A DNA stretch of 64,000 bases from Pseudomonadota bacterium (GTDB lineage: Bacteria; Pseudomonadota; Alphaproteobacteria; Rhizobiales; Xanthobacteraceae), in assembly GCA_023386885.1 (NCBI GenBank), contig JAEWIX010000040.1:1-64000 (forward strand), read 5' to 3'. Below are positions 42,469 to 51,968 of this stretch, one piece after another; position 1 is the first letter of the stretch, and the number at the start of each line of letters is the position of its first letter. A program made the translations under genes and the position numbers. The notes beneath the pieces are model-generated. The model was given only the letters and a program-made list of their open reading frames with translations. It did no database searches and was not told where the DNA came from.

Positions 42469-44462
42469 GCGGGGACACAATCGTGAAGCTCACTCCGTTC
42501 CGCAAAATCCTTGTCGCCAATCGCGGCGAGATTGCGCTGCGCGTGATGCGCACCGCGCGCCGTCTCGGCTTCGCGACAGTCGCGGTTTATTCCGATGCCG
42601 ACGCCGATGCGCCGCACGTCCGCGGCGCCGATCAGGCAGTCCGAATCGGCGAGCCGCTGCCGGCGCAATCCTATCTGCGCATCGACGCCATCATCGCGGC
42701 GGCGAAGGCCACCGGCGCCGATGCGGTGCATCCCGGTTACGGTTTCCTCGCCGAGAACGAGGATTTCGCGAGCGCTTGCCGCGACGCTGGGCTGGTGTTC
42801 ATCGGCCCGTCGCCGGAAGCCATGGAATCGATGGGCAATAAGGCCGGCGCCAAGGCGATCATGCAGAAGGCCGGCGTGCCTTGCGTACCGGGCTATCAGG
42901 GCGAGGACCAGTCCGACGCCACCATGGCAACGGAAGCCGCGCGCATCGGCTTCCCGGTGATGATCAAGGCTGTCGCTGGCGGCGGCGGGCGCGGTATGCG
43001 GCTGGTGGAGAGCGCGGCTACGTTCCCCGATCATCTGCGCAGCGCGCGCTCCGAGGCGCAGGGTGCGTTCGGCGATCCCACGGTCATTCTGGAGCGCGCC
43101 ATCGTCGAGCCGCGCCATATTGAGATCCAGGTGTTCGGCGACCGTCACGGCAACGGCATCCATCTCGGCGAGCGCGACTGCTCGGTGCAGCGCCGCCACC
43201 AGAAGCTGATCGAGGAAGCGCCGTCACCGGCGGTGACGCCGGAGTTGCGCGCGCGCATGGGTGAGATCGCGGTGAAGGCGGTCAAGGCTATCGGCTACGA
43301 GGGCGCGGGCACGCTGGAATTCCTGCTCGATGGCGCGGGAAATTTCTACTTCATGGAGATGAATACCCGCCTGCAAGTCGAGCATCCGGTGACGGAGGCC
43401 ATCACCGGCCTCGATCTGGTCGAACTGCAACTGCGCATCGCTTCCGGCGAGCCGCTGGCACTCAAGCAGGAGGATGTGCGCTTCTCCGGCCACGCCATCG
43501 AGGTGCGGCTGTGCTCGGAGGACGCGCGTCACGGCTTCATGCCGCAGTCGGGCCGCATGCTGGAATGGCAACCGGCGGAGCATCTGCGCGTCGAGCACGC
43601 GCTGCATTCCGGCATCGAAATCCCGCCGTTCTACGATTCTATGATCGCCAAGGTGATCGCTCACGGTGCAACGCGTGACGAAGCGCGGCGTCGGTTGATC
43701 TATGGGCTTGAGCAGACGGTGGCGTTCGGCGTTACTACCAATCAGGAGTTTCTGACCTCCTGCCTGCGCAACGATGTATTCGCGCAAGGCGGCGCCACCA
43801 CCGCCTTCATCGGGCAACATACCGGCGAGTTATTGGCGCGGCCGCCTGTTGCCGGGATTGCCAACGACGTGCTGGCGGCGCTCTTGCTCTATGTCACCGA
43901 TCCGCACGCCGCGTCGTGGCGTGCCGGCCGTTCGCTGGCGACGACCTTCCCGATGCTGATGCGCTTCGCCATTGATGGCGAGACCTGCGAAATCGAGATC
44001 GCACGAACCCGCGAGGGGGATTACACGATCGGTTCGAACGGGGAGGGCCAGCGTATCGCCATCGCGGCTCTTGAAATCGATACTATCCGGATCAAAGCCG
44101 ATGGCCTGACCGAGAGCGTGCGCTATCGCCGTGACGACAGCCATCTCTACATCCTGCGCGAGGGCGCGGTGTTGGCCGTCCGCGATCTCACCCGCGCCGC
44201 GCCGGAACGGGCTGCGGCGGGCGGCGGCGACGGCAAGCTGCGCGCCGCGCTCAACGGTCGTGTGGTGGCGGTGCTGGTCAATGTTGGCGATGCCGTCAAG
44301 GCCGGACAGCCGGTGGCGACATTGGAAGCCATGAAGATGGAGCACGTGCATGTCGCGCCGGTTTCGGGCATCATCGCGGAACTCGGCGTCACCGAGGGCG
44401 AGCAGGTCACGACCGGCCACATCGTCACGGTGATCGATCCGGTGAAGGATGAAGCGGCATAA
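42465..44462 (+). CDS. Acyl-CoA carboxylase biotin-carrying alpha subunit (second copy)
   Basis: 665 residues. Biotin carboxylase domain with KILVANRGEIALRV and ATP loop AGGGGRGM, a middle linker, and the carrier domain with EAMKMEH, biotinylated Lys624. It works with the carboxyltransferase encoded in the overlapping upstream gene. Being coupled by ATGA overlap, the two subunits should be made in equal amount. Same length as the first copy, but the sequences differ throughout. Confidence 0.93.
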   Translation: MSGDTIVKLTPFRKILVANRGEIALRVMRTARRLGFATVAVYSDADADAPHVRGADQAVRIGEPLPAQSYLRIDAIIAAAKATGADAVHPGYGFLAENEDFASACRDAGLVFIGPSPEAMESMGNKAGAKAIMQKAGVPCVPGYQGEDQSDATMATEAARIGFPVMIKAVAGGGGRGMRLVESAATFPDHLRSARSEAQGAFGDPTVILERAIVEPRHIEIQVFGDRHGNGIHLGERDCSVQRRHQKLIEEAPSPAVTPELRARMGEIAVKAVKAIGYEGAGTLEFLLDGAGNFYFMEMNTRLQVEHPVTEAITGLDLVELQLRIASGEPLALKQEDVRFSGHAIEVRLCSEDARHGFMPQSGRMLEWQPAEHLRVEHALHSGIEIPPFYDSMIAKVIAHGATRDEARRRLIYGLEQTVAFGVTTNQEFLTSCLRNDVFAQGGATTAFIGQHTGELLARPPVAGIANDVLAALLLYVTDPHAASWRAGRSLATTFPMLMRFAIDGETCEIEIARTREGDYTIGSNGEGQRIAIAALEIDTIRIKADGLTESVRYRRDDSHLYILREGAVLAVRDLTRAAPERAAAGGGDGKLRAALNGRVVAVLVNVGDAVKAGQPVATLEAMKMEHVHVAPVSGIIAELGVTEGEQVTTGHIVTVIDPVKDEAA

Positions 44463-44481
44463 CCACAGGACACAGCGGACG

Positions 44482-45270
44482 ATGGCGGACAATACGGGCG
44501 TAGTAATACAGGAGAAGCGCGGGCAGGCCCTCTGGATCACCATCAACCGGCCGGAGAAGCGCAACGCGCTCAACGCCGAAGTGATCGCCGGCATCGTGCG
44601 CGGCTATCGCGAGGCGCATGACGATCCCGCCATCCGCGTCATTGTGCTGACCGGGGCGGGCGACAAGGCGTTCTGCGCCGGCGCCGATCTGGCAAACACC
44701 GGCGGCGCGTTCGCGGCGATGGATTTCGCCAAACCTAATGTCGACTATGCGGACCTGTTGCGGTTGGCGCAGAACGCCACCAAACCGTCGATCGCGCGCA
44801 TCAACGGCGTCTGCATGGCCGGCGGCATGGGTCTCTTGTGCATGACCGATATGGTGGTGGCGACGGAAACGGCGATCTTCGGTCTGCCGGAAGTCAAAGT
44901 CGGCGTGTTCCCGATGCAGGTGATGAGCCTCTTGCAATCGCTGGCGCCGCGTCGCCTGATCAACGAGTGGTCGCTGACCGGCGAACCATTCGACGTCCAC
45001 GCCGCGCAGGCCGCCGGCCTCGTCAATCACATCGCGCCGGCCGGCGAACTCGACGCCAAGGTGGACTGGCTGATCGGCCGCCTCACCGACAAGTCGCCGA
45101 CCGCGATCCGCCGTGGCAAGTATGCCATGCGCGCCATCGCCGCGATGTCGTTCGACGAGGCGATCGCCTACACCGAAAGCCAGATCGCGCTGTTGGCGAT
45201 GACCGAGGATGCCAAGGAAGGTTTGAAGGCCTTCGGGGAGAAACGGAAGCCGTCCTGGCCGGGGCGCTGA
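44482..45270 (+). CDS. Enoyl-CoA hydratase family protein following carboxylase genes
   Basis: 262 residues from the ATG at 44482; the ribosome binding site is weak and an earlier ATG (44449) overlaps the carboxylase end. Crotonase motifs: TINRPEKRNAL, FCAGADLANTGG, MAGGMGLLCMTD and FGLPEVKVG. The first hydratase Glu is replaced (GGMGLL), the second (PEVK) is kept. Position right after a carboxylase pair matches the glutaconyl-CoA hydratase genes liuC and atuE, but the reaction is inferred. C-terminal tail GEKRKPSW is typical. Confidence 0.88.
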   Translation: MADNTGVVIQEKRGQALWITINRPEKRNALNAEVIAGIVRGYREAHDDPAIRVIVLTGAGDKAFCAGADLANTGGAFAAMDFAKPNVDYADLLRLAQNATKPSIARINGVCMAGGMGLLCMTDMVVATETAIFGLPEVKVGVFPMQVMSLLQSLAPRRLINEWSLTGEPFDVHAAQAAGLVNHIAPAGELDAKVDWLIGRLTDKSPTAIRRGKYAMRAIAAMSFDEAIAYTESQIALLAMTEDAKEGLKAFGEKRKPSWPGR

Positions 45271-45317
45271 CGACTACCGAAACGACACAAGCCGATAAAA
45301 CAAAGCGGGAGGTTACG

Positions 45318-46862
45318 ATGTTGATGACGGAGCTGGTGGGCCGTGGCGCGGTTTACTACGGCCCGCGCACGGCGGTGATGTACGGCAACGACAAGCTCAC
45401 CTTCGCGCAGGTGGACCAGCTCTCGAACCAGATCGCCAATGTTTTCATCAACGCGCTGGGGCTCGCGGTCGGCACCCGTGTCGGGCTTCTGTTGAACAAT
45501 TCGGTGTTCACCATTCCGGTGGACTTCGGCTTCGCGAAGGCGCGGCTGTCGCGGGTGCCGCTCAACTCGCGACTATCCGCCGCCGAACAGCAGCAGATGC
45601 TGGAAGGCGCCGGTGTCGGCATCCTGCTGCACGGCGCGGAACTCGCTGACCGCGCGCGCGAACTGACGCAGACGATGCCGGGGCTGCGTACGATCAGTAT
45701 CGGCGATACCGTGAGCGCGAACGATCTTCAGGCGCTGGCGAGAGCGCAGCCGGTCACACCTCCGGATCGCAAACCGGAAGCTGACGACATCGTCGTCACC
45801 ATCTTCACCTCCGGCACCACCGGCAAGCTGAAAGCCGTCGAGCACACCCAGGCAAGCTGGGCCGCGATGGCGCTGAATATCCTCGCCAATCACGATGTGC
45901 GCGAAGGCGACATCATGCTGCACGCCGCGTCCATGATCCACGCCAGCGGTTGTTTCATCCTGCCGTACTGGATCCGCGGCGCGACGGCCGCCGTGCTGCC
46001 CGGCTTCACGCCGGCGTCTTATATCGACGCGGTGGAGCGCTGGAAGCCGACCGCGCTCAACATGGTGCCGACCATGCTCGGCATGCTGCTGGATCAGCCC
46101 GGCATCGCGGAAGCCGACTTCAGTTCGGTTCGCTCGATCATCTACGGCGCGTCGCCGATGCCGCGCCCGACCATCAACCGTGCGCTGAAGCTGTGGGGTC
46201 CGCGCTTCCTGCAATATTACGGGCAGACGGAGGCACCGGTGTTCATCACGCACCTGACCAAGGAGGACCATATCGGCCCCGATGCGGAGCGGCGCCTCGC
46301 CGCTTGCGGGCGACCGAGCATTGATTGCGAGATCCGTCTGGTGGACGAGGATGGCAACGAGGTCGCGCCGGGTGAAGTCGGTGAGATTGCGCTGCGCTCG
46401 CCGTTCATGATGCGCGGCTATTTCGACGCGCCGGAGCTGAACGCACAAATGGCGCTGCCCGGCGGCTTCATTCGCACGCGTGATGTCGGCCGCTTCGACG
46501 AGGACGGCTACCTCTATCTGGTGGATCGCACCTCCGACATGATCGTTACCGGCGGCTACAACGTCTATCCGCGCGAGGTGGAAGACGCGCTCGCCGCGCA
46601 TCCGGCGGTGCGGGAAGTCGTGGTGGTCGGCATTCCGGACGACAAGTGGGGCGAAGCGGTCGCTGCCTTTGTCGCGCTCCGACCCGATCAGCAGGCGGAC
46701 GACGCCGCGCTGATGGCCTTCGCCCGCGATCGGCTTGCCGGCTATAAGGTGCCGAAGTCGGTACACTTCATCGACGAGGTGCCGAAGAGCCCGGTCGGCA
46801 AGTTGCTCCGCCGCGCGGTGCGCGATCCGTTCTGGAAGGGCCGCGACCGCCGCATCGGATAG
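45318..46862 (+). CDS. AMP-dependent acyl-CoA ligase with altered ATP loop
   Basis: 514 residues with GGGAGG upstream of the ATG; a much longer frame extends back over the hydratase gene and was rejected. The ATP loop reads TSGTTGKLKAV at about 164-174, with Leu and Ala where the family normally has Pro and Gly (PKG). YYGQTEA, RTRDVGRFDEDGY and the DMIVTGGYNVYPREVE hinge are normal, and Lys of SPVGKLLRR is present, so activity is still expected. Last gene of the second catabolic cluster; a second ligase suggests a further acid to be activated. Confidence 0.88.
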   Translation: MLMTELVGRGAVYYGPRTAVMYGNDKLTFAQVDQLSNQIANVFINALGLAVGTRVGLLLNNSVFTIPVDFGFAKARLSRVPLNSRLSAAEQQQMLEGAGVGILLHGAELADRARELTQTMPGLRTISIGDTVSANDLQALARAQPVTPPDRKPEADDIVVTIFTSGTTGKLKAVEHTQASWAAMALNILANHDVREGDIMLHAASMIHASGCFILPYWIRGATAAVLPGFTPASYIDAVERWKPTALNMVPTMLGMLLDQPGIAEADFSSVRSIIYGASPMPRPTINRALKLWGPRFLQYYGQTEAPVFITHLTKEDHIGPDAERRLAACGRPSIDCEIRLVDEDGNEVAPGEVGEIALRSPFMMRGYFDAPELNAQMALPGGFIRTRDVGRFDEDGYLYLVDRTSDMIVTGGYNVYPREVEDALAAHPAVREVVVVGIPDDKWGEAVAAFVALRPDQQADDAALMAFARDRLAGYKVPKSVHFIDEVPKSPVGKLLRRAVRDPFWKGRDRRIG

Positions 46863-46935
46863 CGGAACCGGTTCTCACCCTATGTTGCGGTCGGTCGTCC
46901 GATCACCTGTGGCAGTGCCTCAGCCTCCTTGATAA

Positions 46936-47355
46936 CTAGCGAAATGCATTGCCCTTGATCTGAGGGCAGGATGTCGATCCGGTTGAAGAAATTTGCACGA
47001 TCCGTCCGATTCCGAATCTCCGTTGCAGGTCCTTGCGACCGAGAAAGCGAAGGGTAGCACGAGGGTACGCGTTGCAGAACCGCGACAGCGTTGCGGCGGT
47101 AGCAGGGATGGTATCCTGCTTCGGAATTGCCGCGATGCCGCCGTCGCGCAAAATAAAGGCGTCCTTCACATTGGGCATCGAGATTGTGTCGAGGCAGACC
47201 TTGAAAAGATTGCGGTACGTGCCCGCCGATCCCGGCAAATTTCCCGCGTTGCCGCCGAGGAGGTAATCGCGGCTCTTGGTACAACTCTCGGCATGAGCCG
47301 GCGTTGCGGCAAGCATGGCCACTGCGACGAGAAACAACATCAGATGTCTGAACAT
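46936..47355 (-). CDS. Small secreted protein of unknown function
   Basis: 139 residues from the ATG at 47355, with CGGAGA upstream. A signal peptide (residues 1-22, ending TPAHA) is followed by a soluble domain with four cysteines, a DYLLGGNAGNLPGSAGTY segment and a KDAFILRDGGIAAIP strand. I do not recognise the family. It is the last gene on the minus strand behind the polysaccharide glycosyltransferases, 28 bp after them, and probably belongs to that operon, acting in the periplasm. Confidence 0.7.
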   Translation of the reverse strand: MFRHLMLFLVAVAMLAATPAHAESCTKSRDYLLGGNAGNLPGSAGTYRNLFKVCLDTISMPNVKDAFILRDGGIAAIPKQDTIPATAATLSRFCNAYPRATLRFLGRKDLQRRFGIGRIVQISSTGSTSCPQIKGNAFR

Positions 47356-47383
47356 GCCGTCTCCGGGTCGTCGATCTCGGGGG

Positions 47384-48604
47384 TTAATTTTCGGCCGGGA
47401 TCTGCGATCTTTCGCCATCGGCACTCGCCTGGTGTGACGCTTGCATGTGCCGTGCGTTTCGTTCGGCCGAATGCGGCAAGCCGTAGGTCTTGGCCGCGCA
47501 ACGTTCCCAAGACAATGTGCGGGCGTGTATTATGGCGTGCTCCGCCAGCGTAACGCGCAGATCGCGTTCGGTGACAAAGCGCGTGATGGCGTGAGCGATT
47601 GCGTCGATCGACGGTTCAACGAGAGCGCCGGTCTTGTTTGCGACGACGGCATCCGGCACGCCGCCGATCGCTGTCGCGACGCTCGGCAAGCCAACCGCGG
47701 CAGCCTCCAGGTAGACGAGCCCGAAACCTTCGACGCGGCCGGACGGATCCGGAATTCCCGTAAGGCAGAAGAAATCACATGCAGCGTAGAGATTGCGAAT
47801 GTCGTGATCCGAAAGTTTGCCGGGCATGCGAATGTCGCAATCCGTCTCCGAAGCGAGACGACGCAGTTCATCGACATAATCCGCCTCTCCCGGAGGACCC
47901 ACGATCAGCCAGACGATCCGTCTGCGTATCTCATCCGGCAAACGAGCCAGTGCGGCGAGGGCCATATGATGACCTTTGCGTCGAGTCAGCCGGGCAACGG
48001 TCACCATGACGATTTTATCATCCGGAATCACATGAGCTTGCCGAACGGCGTCACGCGAAGCGCGTGGTCCAAACCAGAAGTCGGACACGCCAAGCGGGAC
48101 CGCATTGATCTGCCCCGGATTGATGGCGAAGCGTCGCTGGAACAGGTCACGCGTATATCGGCTGTTGGCGACCACTTCTGTGTGTGGCCCGAAGACGCCC
48201 GTCGCGGCGATGGCAAGACGCTTTAGCCGCGTTTGGGTTTCGTTGATCTCGGTGCCATGCACCGTAACGATGAAGCGCGCAGATGTACGCCGTCGCGACA
48301 AGGCGGCCGGGATGAAGAAGGGCCAATCGGCAGCGTGAACGACATCGTAAGGCTCGGCGGCAACCCGATCGCGCGTCAACCGGATTTTCGCCGGCAGATC
48401 CTTCATCGAATGAAGACCGCCGCGAAAACGATGAACTTGAAACGGTAGTCTCCGATCATCAGAAGTCAAATCGCATCCATAATCTGGTGCAACCAGGGTG
48501 ACTTCAGCTCCGAGTCCGACCGCTGCCGTGGCGATCTCGCGCGCGTAGGTTCCGATGCCACCCATCGCCGGAGAGAACTCGCTCGTCAGAAGCAGGATAT
48601 TCAA
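47384..48604 (-). CDS. GT4-type glycosyltransferase (exopolysaccharide locus)
   Basis: 406 residues, GT-B fold. The N-terminal domain opens with LLLTSEFSPAMGGIGTYARE (sugar-acceptor half, glycine-rich loop) and the C-terminal half carries VARLTRRKGHHM and an EGFGLVYLEAAAVGLPSVA stretch, the E-x7-E motif of GT4 retaining transferases. It would add a sugar to the growing lipid-linked repeat at the inner face of the membrane. It starts seven bases after another GT4 gene. Donor sugar unknown. Confidence 0.9.
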   Translation of the reverse strand: MNILLLTSEFSPAMGGIGTYAREIATAAVGLGAEVTLVAPDYGCDLTSDDRRLPFQVHRFRGGLHSMKDLPAKIRLTRDRVAAEPYDVVHAADWPFFIPAALSRRRTSARFIVTVHGTEINETQTRLKRLAIAATGVFGPHTEVVANSRYTRDLFQRRFAINPGQINAVPLGVSDFWFGPRASRDAVRQAHVIPDDKIVMVTVARLTRRKGHHMALAALARLPDEIRRRIVWLIVGPPGEADYVDELRRLASETDCDIRMPGKLSDHDIRNLYAACDFFCLTGIPDPSGRVEGFGLVYLEAAAVGLPSVATAIGGVPDAVVANKTGALVEPSIDAIAHAITRFVTERDLRVTLAEHAIIHARTLSWERCAAKTYGLPHSAERNARHMQASHQASADGERSQIPAEN

Positions 48605-48611
48605 TGTCGTC

Positions 48612-49892
48612 TCAATGAGAAGGAATGGCTCTGACGATCCCGCGTGCGTTTTGAATCTCCTGATGATAGCGGAAGACGCGTGCGAGCTGTGTATCCGGTG
48701 TAAATGTTCTTATATTGGTTGCGACCTGAGCCGGATCGATCGCTCCCATCTCAATCTTCCTTTCGATGTCGATGAACCGTTGAACGAGTTGATCCGCCAT
48801 GTCGTCGCGCGAATTGGTGCGGGGGACGAGGAAGCCGCTCTCACCGTCCCGGATGACCGATTCCAGTTGGGGGAGGTGGGTTGCGACCACCGGACGGCCG
48901 ACCGCAAGCGTTTCGAGCACGAAACGCGGCATACCTTCGAATTCAGACGTAAGAATGCCGGAGTGTGCATTCGCGAGTGTGGCAGCCATTCCAGCGGCGT
49001 CCTTGAAGCCGTGTTGGACGGTGATGTCCTCGATCTTGTTGAATTCAACGAAACGATGCGGATCGCTGGTGCCGACATAGTGAAATTCCACCGGGCGTGC
49101 CAGCCGCTGGCGCAGCCGGTCGATCGTCATGAACATCAAGGCGGGGTCCTTGAATTCATCAAGGCGCCCGGCGAATGCAATACGGAAGGCATCGGAATGA
49201 TCGGAGAAGGACTGTGGTTGAAATATCTCGGTGTTAACCCAGGTCCATAGCGTATCGATCTTGCCCCGTCGGCTGGGGTAGGTGGTTTGAAGCCGTTCCG
49301 TGATGAACGGATTGACGCAAAGAAACTTCTCGCTCATCGCGACCGCAAACCGTTCGCTGGCATTGTGAACGAAGGAGTACTTCTTGAGCAATGAATCCAT
49401 CTGCAGCTTTGGCGCGCCTTCGCCGTGCAGCATTTGTATGAATGGAGAGCGCAGAATGGCCGGCAACCAGGAAAATTCGACTCGTCGCAAGTCGATCGAG
49501 CAGCGTCGTGTTCGAATCAATCGCGCAATCAGTCCGAAATGACTGATCAATGCAGCGAAAAACTGGCCGGTCAGTGAAGAGCGAATGCTGCGCGCCGCTT
49601 CGCGTGCTTTCTGATCCGAATAGTGAAGAATCGGAAGAAAGTCGAACGATCGTCCCCTGAACGTCAATCGGTGGATTTTCCCGAGCGGCATCTGACCAGT
49701 TGAATCCACGCCGATCAACAGCAGGTCCGTATTATCGGGATGAAACGTGATGAAATCGCGAATGTAAGTCTCGAGACCTCCGACTTTCTCTCCCCGGGGA
49801 TCGAACGGATGGATCAGGCAAATATTGTAACGGGCTTCTTTCACGGGAGGTGCATTACGCGCGCGTTGCGCAAGCGTGATGGTCGAGATCAT
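48612..49892 (-). CDS. GT4-type glycosyltransferase (exopolysaccharide locus)
   Basis: 426 residues, GT-B fold. Seen are a GGLETYIRDF loop in the N-terminal domain, FAGRLDEFKDPALM and the donor-binding SEFEGMPRFVLETLAVGRPVV stretch in the C-terminal domain. The N-terminal portion (CLIHPFDPRGEKVGG) is typical of GT4 enzymes of capsule and exopolysaccharide loci. It overlaps the WecG/CpsF gene by four bases, so both are coupled. Confidence 0.9.
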   Translation of the reverse strand: MISTITLAQRARNAPPVKEARYNICLIHPFDPRGEKVGGLETYIRDFITFHPDNTDLLLIGVDSTGQMPLGKIHRLTFRGRSFDFLPILHYSDQKAREAARSIRSSLTGQFFAALISHFGLIARLIRTRRCSIDLRRVEFSWLPAILRSPFIQMLHGEGAPKLQMDSLLKKYSFVHNASERFAVAMSEKFLCVNPFITERLQTTYPSRRGKIDTLWTWVNTEIFQPQSFSDHSDAFRIAFAGRLDEFKDPALMFMTIDRLRQRLARPVEFHYVGTSDPHRFVEFNKIEDITVQHGFKDAAGMAATLANAHSGILTSEFEGMPRFVLETLAVGRPVVATHLPQLESVIRDGESGFLVPRTNSRDDMADQLVQRFIDIERKIEMGAIDPAQVATNIRTFTPDTQLARVFRYHQEIQNARGIVRAIPSH

Positions 49893-50683
49893 GCGGTCCT
49901 TCTCCTACGTGCATTCAGGATCTGTGGAAGGCTTCGGATGGCGAGCCTTGGAATCATCACCGCGCAGCGGGCATAACGAGGACCGAGACGCCGGGGATCG
50001 CGCATCATGCGCCATGCCCATTCGAGGCCGGTCTTCTGCGTAAACCGGGGAGCGCGGTTCTGGGTGTTTGCGACGAAGTCCAGCGCGGCGCCGATGCATA
50101 GCAGTCCGGTGGAGGGGAGTTGATCGAGACAGCGTGCCGCAAAGATCTCCTGCCTGGGTGCGCCAAGTGCAACAAAGCAAAGTCTTGCGCCGGAATCGCG
50201 GATACGTTCGATCGCCTCATTCGCCTCGTCGGAATGGGGATCAAAAGTCGGGCCGGGCGAATGGGACCCGACAATCTCGAGGCCCGGATGACATTTCGCG
50301 AGGCGCCTCGCGGCCCGGTGAAGCGTCAACTTGTTTGATCCGAACAGATAGACTGGAAGACCGTTTCGTCCGGCTTCGGCACACAGTGGATGCACAAGAT
50401 CGGCGCCCGTCGTGCGTTCGATCGCGGCGCCGGCGAGGCGACCCAGGATGACGATCGGAAATCCGTCTGCCGTGATAAACCTCGCTCGTCGATAGGCTGC
50501 CCGAAATTCCGGTTGCTTGTTGAGCTTCTCGACATGATCGAGATTGAGCGTGCAGACGCTGAAGGCATCACCGGCCTGTGCCGCCGTGACGATCGAGGCA
50601 ACCGCTTCGGGCATTGTGAATGTGTTGATGGCGAGACCATCGATCACGAGGCCATCGTCTTGCCGCATCCGCGCGTCCAACAT
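49889..50683 (-). CDS. WecG/TagA/CpsF family glycosyltransferase (GT26)
   Basis: 264 residues. The family signature is seen in TADGFPIVILGRLAG, ERTTGADLVHPL, LFGSNKLTLHRAARRL and ALGAPRQEIF. GT26 enzymes transfer N-acetylmannosamine-type or glucosyl residues to a lipid-linked acceptor, often as the second sugar. CTGGAGA lies upstream of the ATG. It leads the group of three glycosyltransferase genes and is divergent from the GH10 gene across 174 bp, where the promoters should lie. Confidence 0.9.
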   Translation of the reverse strand: MLDARMRQDDGLVIDGLAINTFTMPEAVASIVTAAQAGDAFSVCTLNLDHVEKLNKQPEFRAAYRRARFITADGFPIVILGRLAGAAIERTTGADLVHPLCAEAGRNGLPVYLFGSNKLTLHRAARRLAKCHPGLEIVGSHSPGPTFDPHSDEANEAIERIRDSGARLCFVALGAPRQEIFAARCLDQLPSTGLLCIGAALDFVANTQNRAPRFTQKTGLEWAWRMMRDPRRLGPRYARCAVMIPRLAIRSLPQILNARRRRTA

Positions 50684-50857
50684 GGCAATCTCCAGGCTTT
50701 ACTTTGGCAATTGACTGCCGCGGGCGATGTCGCAGCAATTTATCCTGACATGCATCGACGATCGATGATCGTCGTCATCAAATCGAACTATTGCGACGCA
50801 ACGATGGCGCTGCTTGCGAAGAATGCATGGATGAAATTTCGAAATGAAGGAGTTGCT

Positions 50858-51958
50858 ATGCAACTGATCCATTCGCGACGACGAATGCTGTCGCTCCTTG
50901 CTGGTGCGGGTGTTGGCATGTGCACTCGGGCAGCAACCGCGGCGACAGATCCCAATCTCGGTGAAGTCGCTGCCGCAAATGGAATAATGTTCGGTTCTGC
51001 CGCTGGACCGGTCATCGACAAGGATCTCGCTTATCGTGCGCTATACGAGACGCATACGCGGATCATTACAACCGATGTCGCGTTGAAGATGGGAACCATC
51101 GCGCCGCGTCCCGGTCCGAAACAGTACGGCAGTGCCGATCGGTTGCTTCAATTTTGTGCGCAGAACAGAATCCCGATGCGCGGGCATTGTTTGATCTGGA
51201 ATGAATGGGTTCCAGCTTGGATCAAGTCCATGAGCGCAGAGGAACGAAGAAGCTTCTTCGATCGCTACATCGATGAAGTGGTCGGCCGGTACGAAGGAAA
51301 GCTCCAATCCTGGGATATCGTGAACGAGCCGTTCTGGCCGGGCCATAAAGCGCCCGGCGGGTATCGGCTTGGACCGTGGTATGATGCGTTTGGAACCGAT
51401 TATGTGCGCCGCGCCTTTGCGCGTGCGGGACAAATCGACAAGACGACGAAGTTCGTTCTCAACGAGGCCCAGACCGAGCGTGACGACGACGTCGGACACG
51501 TTGTCCGCGCCGGACTCCTGCGGCTGGTCGACGAACTGAAGCACGCCGGTGTACCTCTTCACGCTGTCGGCCTGCAGGGGCATCTGCAACCGCGCTATCC
51601 GCACGATCCGGCGAGATTCATTGAATTCGTGCATGCGTTGGCCGAACGCAAGGTCGACATTTACGTGACCGAGTTCGACGTGCGGGACGATACCTTCCCG
51701 GATGACATCCCAAGCCGCGACGCCAAGGTCGCGGAGACGGCCGAGAAATTCTTGTCCGACATTCTGCGTGTTCCGGCAGTGAAGATGGTTGTGACCTGGG
51801 AGCTTTCCGACACCTATTCGTTTTATACCGACGCGGCGCGGAAAAAGAATCCATCCGCGACCCGCTTGCCGCGGCCGCTGCCTTTCGACAGCAACATGAA
51901 TAAGAAGCCGCTCTACTTTGCGATGCAGCGCGCCTTCGAAAGGTCGCGGAGGTCATAG
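50858..51958 (+). CDS. GH10 family endo-glycosidase (xylanase type), exported
   Basis: 366 residues, AAGGAG six bases upstream of the ATG; a longer in-frame extension overlaps the divergent gene and was rejected. The N-terminus SRRRMLSLLAGAG resembles a twin-arginine signal. GH10 catalytic acid Glu157 (DIVNEPFW) and nucleophile Glu272 (YVTEFDVR) are both present. The common GHTLVWH substrate loop reads GHCLIWN, with Asn for His. It is the only plus-strand gene inside the polysaccharide locus; a role in trimming or releasing the locus's own polymer is more plausible than plant xylan breakdown, but this is inference. Confidence 0.88.
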   Translation: MQLIHSRRRMLSLLAGAGVGMCTRAATAATDPNLGEVAAANGIMFGSAAGPVIDKDLAYRALYETHTRIITTDVALKMGTIAPRPGPKQYGSADRLLQFCAQNRIPMRGHCLIWNEWVPAWIKSMSAEERRSFFDRYIDEVVGRYEGKLQSWDIVNEPFWPGHKAPGGYRLGPWYDAFGTDYVRRAFARAGQIDKTTKFVLNEAQTERDDDVGHVVRAGLLRLVDELKHAGVPLHAVGLQGHLQPRYPHDPARFIEFVHALAERKVDIYVTEFDVRDDTFPDDIPSRDAKVAETAEKFLSDILRVPAVKMVVTWELSDTYSFYTDAARKKNPSATRLPRPLPFDSNMNKKPLYFAMQRAFERSRRS

Positions 51959-51968
51959 CGGCATGCGC

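Noticed and set aside
45573..46766. A 397-codon minus-strand frame
   Set aside because: It is the shadow of the acyl-CoA ligase at 45318-46862, without recognisable domains or a ribosome site.
50390..50857. In-frame N-terminal extension of the GH10 gene
   Set aside because: It overlaps the divergent WecG/CpsF gene, removes the signal peptide from the N-terminus, and the ATG at 50858 has a good AAGGAG site.
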